64,000 bases of DNA from Thermoanaerobaculum sp. (GTDB lineage Bacteria; Acidobacteriota; Thermoanaerobaculia; Multivoradales; UBA5704), in the NCBI GenBank assembly GCA_021154885.1, contig JAJKHS010000063.1, forward strand, positions 1-64,000. The letters are read 5' to 3'. Positions within the stretch are counted from its first letter, which is position 1. Every line of letters begins with the position of its first letter. The notes beneath the pieces are model-generated. The model was not told the origin of the DNA. It worked only from the letters and a program-made list of their open reading frames with translations, and did not search any database. Made by a program: the position numbers and the translations under genes. This document shows positions 62,136 to 64,000 of this stretch, piece by piece.

Positions 62136-63806
62136 ATGCCCGATTCTCATCCGAGCCCGACGCACTTGCGGTCGGCGCTCTTCGTCGACTTCGACAACAT
62201 CTATCTCGGCCTGCAGCGCGAAGACCCGGTGGCCGCCGAGCAGTTCGCCACTGATCCCGGCCGCTGGCTGCTCTGGCTGCAGGACAAGCTCCCCCACCAC
62301 GACGCCGAAGGGCGCCGGCGGATGATCCTCTTCCGCCGCTGCTATCTCAACCCCTCGCAGTTCGGCCGCTTCCGCCCCTACTTCACCCGCTCGGCCTTCG
62401 AGGTCGTGGACTGCCCGCCGCTGACCAGCGGCGGCAAGACCAGCGCCGACATCCACATGGTGATGGACATCCTCGACACGCTGAGCCATCCGACGCGCTT
62501 CGACGAGTTCATCCTGCTCTCGGGCGATGCCGACTTCACGCCGGTGCTGCTGCGCCTCTCGAAACACGACCGGCGCAGCGCCGTGCTGGCCATCGGCCCG
62601 GCGTCGGTGGCCTACAAGGCGGCCTGCGACCTGCTGATCGACCAGGACACCTTCCTGGAGGACGCCATCGGCGCGACGCCGGGCCAGGCCACGCGCGCTG
62701 CTTCGGGCCCCTCCGCCACCTCGGCGATGGGCGAGCTGCTGCGCCGCATCGCCGACAAGGTCTACGAGCGGGCGAGCGCCAGCGGCGAGCTGGTGGCGAC
62801 CGAGCTGCCGCCCATCTTCCGCGAGTTCCCGGAGTTCACGGCGAGCACCAACTGGCTGGGCTTCAACAGCCTGCGCAACATGACCATGGGGGTGATCCAG
62901 ACGCGGCAGGACCTGGCCATGCTGGACGGCGATCCCTGGCGGGTGGGACTGGTGACGGAGGACGAGGCGGTGGCGGCCGACCCGGGGCCCGGGCCCGCCG
63001 AGCAGGGCCGCCCCACGCCGGTGCCGCGCTTCCTCCCTCCCGCGGACCGCAACCGGCTGATCGAGGAGGTCCTCGCTCATGTCCGCTCGGTGGTGGACGC
63101 CTCGGATTCGGCGGTGCCCATGGCGCGGGCGGCGCAGATGGTGATCAGCCGCTTCGGCGAGCAGGTGCTCTCCACCCGCTGGGCGGGCGCCGGCACCTTC
63201 CGCGACCTGCTGGAGGGGCGGGAGAACCCGGGCTTCGCCATCTCGGCCTTGAAGCCGGGCTACATCTACGACCCGGCCCGGCACCAGCTCCCCATCGACG
63301 GCCGGCCCGAGGAGCTGGTGGGAGATCCGGAGCTGAACTCGCTCGCCTACCGGGTGCACCAGCTCACCGACACGCCCTACCTGACGCGCGGCGACTACGC
63401 CCGGGTCTTCCGCCTCACCGCCGAGGAGGTCAGCGAGCACAGCTACTTCCTCACCCGCACCTCGAAGGCGGTGCGCGACCGCTGCATCGAGGAGGGCTCG
63501 CCCATCGCCCGCGCCAGCGTCAACTTCATCCTGCGCGGGATCACCTTCGGCGGCCACCGCTTCGGCCAGAACGGCCCGGAGGACCCGCTGGCCCTGGCCT
63601 CCTGCTTCTTCCGCAACGTCATCAGCCTCTGCGACAGCGCCGGCATCTCCCTCGATGCGAGCGAGATGCAGACGCTCTCCGACTGGATCCTCGGCGATCT
63701 GAAGCGGGAGGCCTCGGAGCGCGAGGAAGGCGAGGACGAGGAACGGGAGCCCGTGACAGTGGGAGCGCAGCCGGAGGGCGACGACGACGAGACCGCCGGT
63801 GGCTAG
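62136..63806 (+). CDS. NYN-domain protein (PIN-like RNase, LabA/DUF88 type)
   Basis: A 556-residue cytoplasmic protein. The N-terminal NYN/LabA domain (about 10-175) has Asp in SALFVDFDNIYLGL, Lys and Asp in GGKTSADIHMVMDIL, and Asp in FILLSGDADFTPVLLRL, the acidic site of metal-dependent PIN-like RNases. Later regions (ELLRRIADKVYERASASGELVATELPPIFREFPEF around 195-235, and PMARAAQMVISRFGEQVL) look like winged-helix/LOTUS-like RNA-binding modules, and the tail is acidic (EREEGEDEERE). A GGAGG 5 bases before the ATG supports the start. Probably involved in RNA turnover; targets unknown. Confidence 0.85.
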   Translation: MPDSHPSPTHLRSALFVDFDNIYLGLQREDPVAAEQFATDPGRWLLWLQDKLPHHDAEGRRRMILFRRCYLNPSQFGRFRPYFTRSAFEVVDCPPLTSGGKTSADIHMVMDILDTLSHPTRFDEFILLSGDADFTPVLLRLSKHDRRSAVLAIGPASVAYKAACDLLIDQDTFLEDAIGATPGQATRAASGPSATSAMGELLRRIADKVYERASASGELVATELPPIFREFPEFTASTNWLGFNSLRNMTMGVIQTRQDLAMLDGDPWRVGLVTEDEAVAADPGPGPAEQGRPTPVPRFLPPADRNRLIEEVLAHVRSVVDASDSAVPMARAAQMVISRFGEQVLSTRWAGAGTFRDLLEGRENPGFAISALKPGYIYDPARHQLPIDGRPEELVGDPELNSLAYRVHQLTDTPYLTRGDYARVFRLTAEEVSEHSYFLTRTSKAVRDRCIEEGSPIARASVNFILRGITFGGHRFGQNGPEDPLALASCFFRNVISLCDSAGISLDASEMQTLSDWILGDLKREASEREEGEDEEREPVTVGAQPEGDDDETAGG

Positions 63807-63812
63807 CCCGTC

Positions 63813-64000
63813 ATGAGCGGGGGGAGTTGGGAGACCGGGGAGGACGAGCTCCGCGCACTCCAGGCCCTCCCGGCCGCGGACCGGGCCATCCAGCTCGTGC
63901 AGCTCGTGGCCGACTGGGAGGAGGCCTGGGGGCTGAAGGACGAGCAGGGCTGGGTGGTGGCCAAGGCGACGGACGCCCTCCCCCTCTGGCCCCACCCCGA
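63813..64000 (+). CDS. DUF2750-like protein, N-terminal part
   Basis: The frame begins at ATG 63813, six bases after the NYN stop codon, and runs beyond the window. Its 62 visible residues (ELRALQALPAADRAIQLVQLVADWEEAWGLKDEQGWVVAKATDALPLWPHP) match the DUF2750 pattern 'WGL.D..GW........LP.WP'. Function of DUF2750 is unknown. Its close spacing suggests an operon with the NYN protein. Confidence 0.7.
   Translation, partial: MSGGSWETGEDELRALQALPAADRAIQLVQLVADWEEAWGLKDEQGWVVAKATDALPLWPHP

Overview
The window is GC-rich (roughly 70% by eye), densely coded bacterial chromosome with many tightly packed or 4-nt-overlapping genes. No rRNA, tRNA, CRISPR array or complete insertion sequence is visible. 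Three things suggest a Gram-negative, free-living Acidobacteriota-like organism, possibly class Thermoanaerobaculia: several secreted FG-GAP/ASPIC-UnbV (CRTAC1) proteins, a TonB-type transducer with an OprO/P-type porin, and zinc-finger/TPR proteins of a style common in that group. The taxonomic call is inference; no marker gene was available.

Region 1 (1-18.3 kb) is a cyanophycin (arginine-aspartate storage polymer) region. A minus-strand operon cphB1-cphA1-small secreted protein (6465 to 2418) is repeated in diverged form as cphB2-cphA2 (18314 to 14573). Between them lies a third synthetase-like Mur ligase (10772-12487) that has no ATP-grasp domain. The space between the copies holds accessory genes: an antitoxin with a toxin remnant, a large NACHT NTPase with leucine-rich repeats (probable NLR-like defence protein), a 21-bp hairpin-forming minisatellite, and two tandemly duplicated Rpn/DUF4351 nuclease genes. 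Another Rpn remnant lies at the left edge.

Region 2 (18.5-29.9 kb) is a minus-strand sulfate-uptake operon: an ATPase fused to universal-stress-protein domains, an OprO/P-like porin, sulfate-binding protein, two permeases (CysT, CysW), then a histidine kinase and an OmpR-type regulator. It is flanked by a TPR-type protein and an alpha/beta hydrolase lipoprotein.

Region 3 (29.9-48 kb) is mostly housekeeping and secretome genes: a THUMP-type RNA methyltransferase, an RRM RNA-binding protein, a four-gene operon of FG-GAP/ASPIC and TPR proteins, an MFS exporter, peroxiredoxin, an NFACT-R protein, a double-FKBP isomerase, and an M16 protease pair (one active, one lacking the zinc motif).

Region 4 (48-54 kb) is an accessory island of toxin-antitoxin genes: mazEF with an in-frame insertion, a DUF2283 pair, vapBC, a truncated second vapBC, and an unidentified two-gene cassette. 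It also contains a decayed sigma-54 activator and a second 21-bp minisatellite. Region 5 (54.4-64 kb) has a small secreted repeat peptide beside a zinc-finger/TPR protein, a ChaN-PDZ protein, an AAA ATPase/TOPRIM-like pair that looks like a defence module, a membrane SpoIIE-type phosphatase, TonB, and a NYN-domain protein.

The best candidates for undescribed biology are: (i) a family of intergenic hairpins whose arms are built of 9-bp repeats, seen at four gene ends; (ii) the triple cyanophycin-synthetase locus; (iii) the CysA-UspA fusion; (iv) the CRTAC1/TPR operon; and (v) the ATPase/TOPRIM-like and NACHT-LRR defence candidates.
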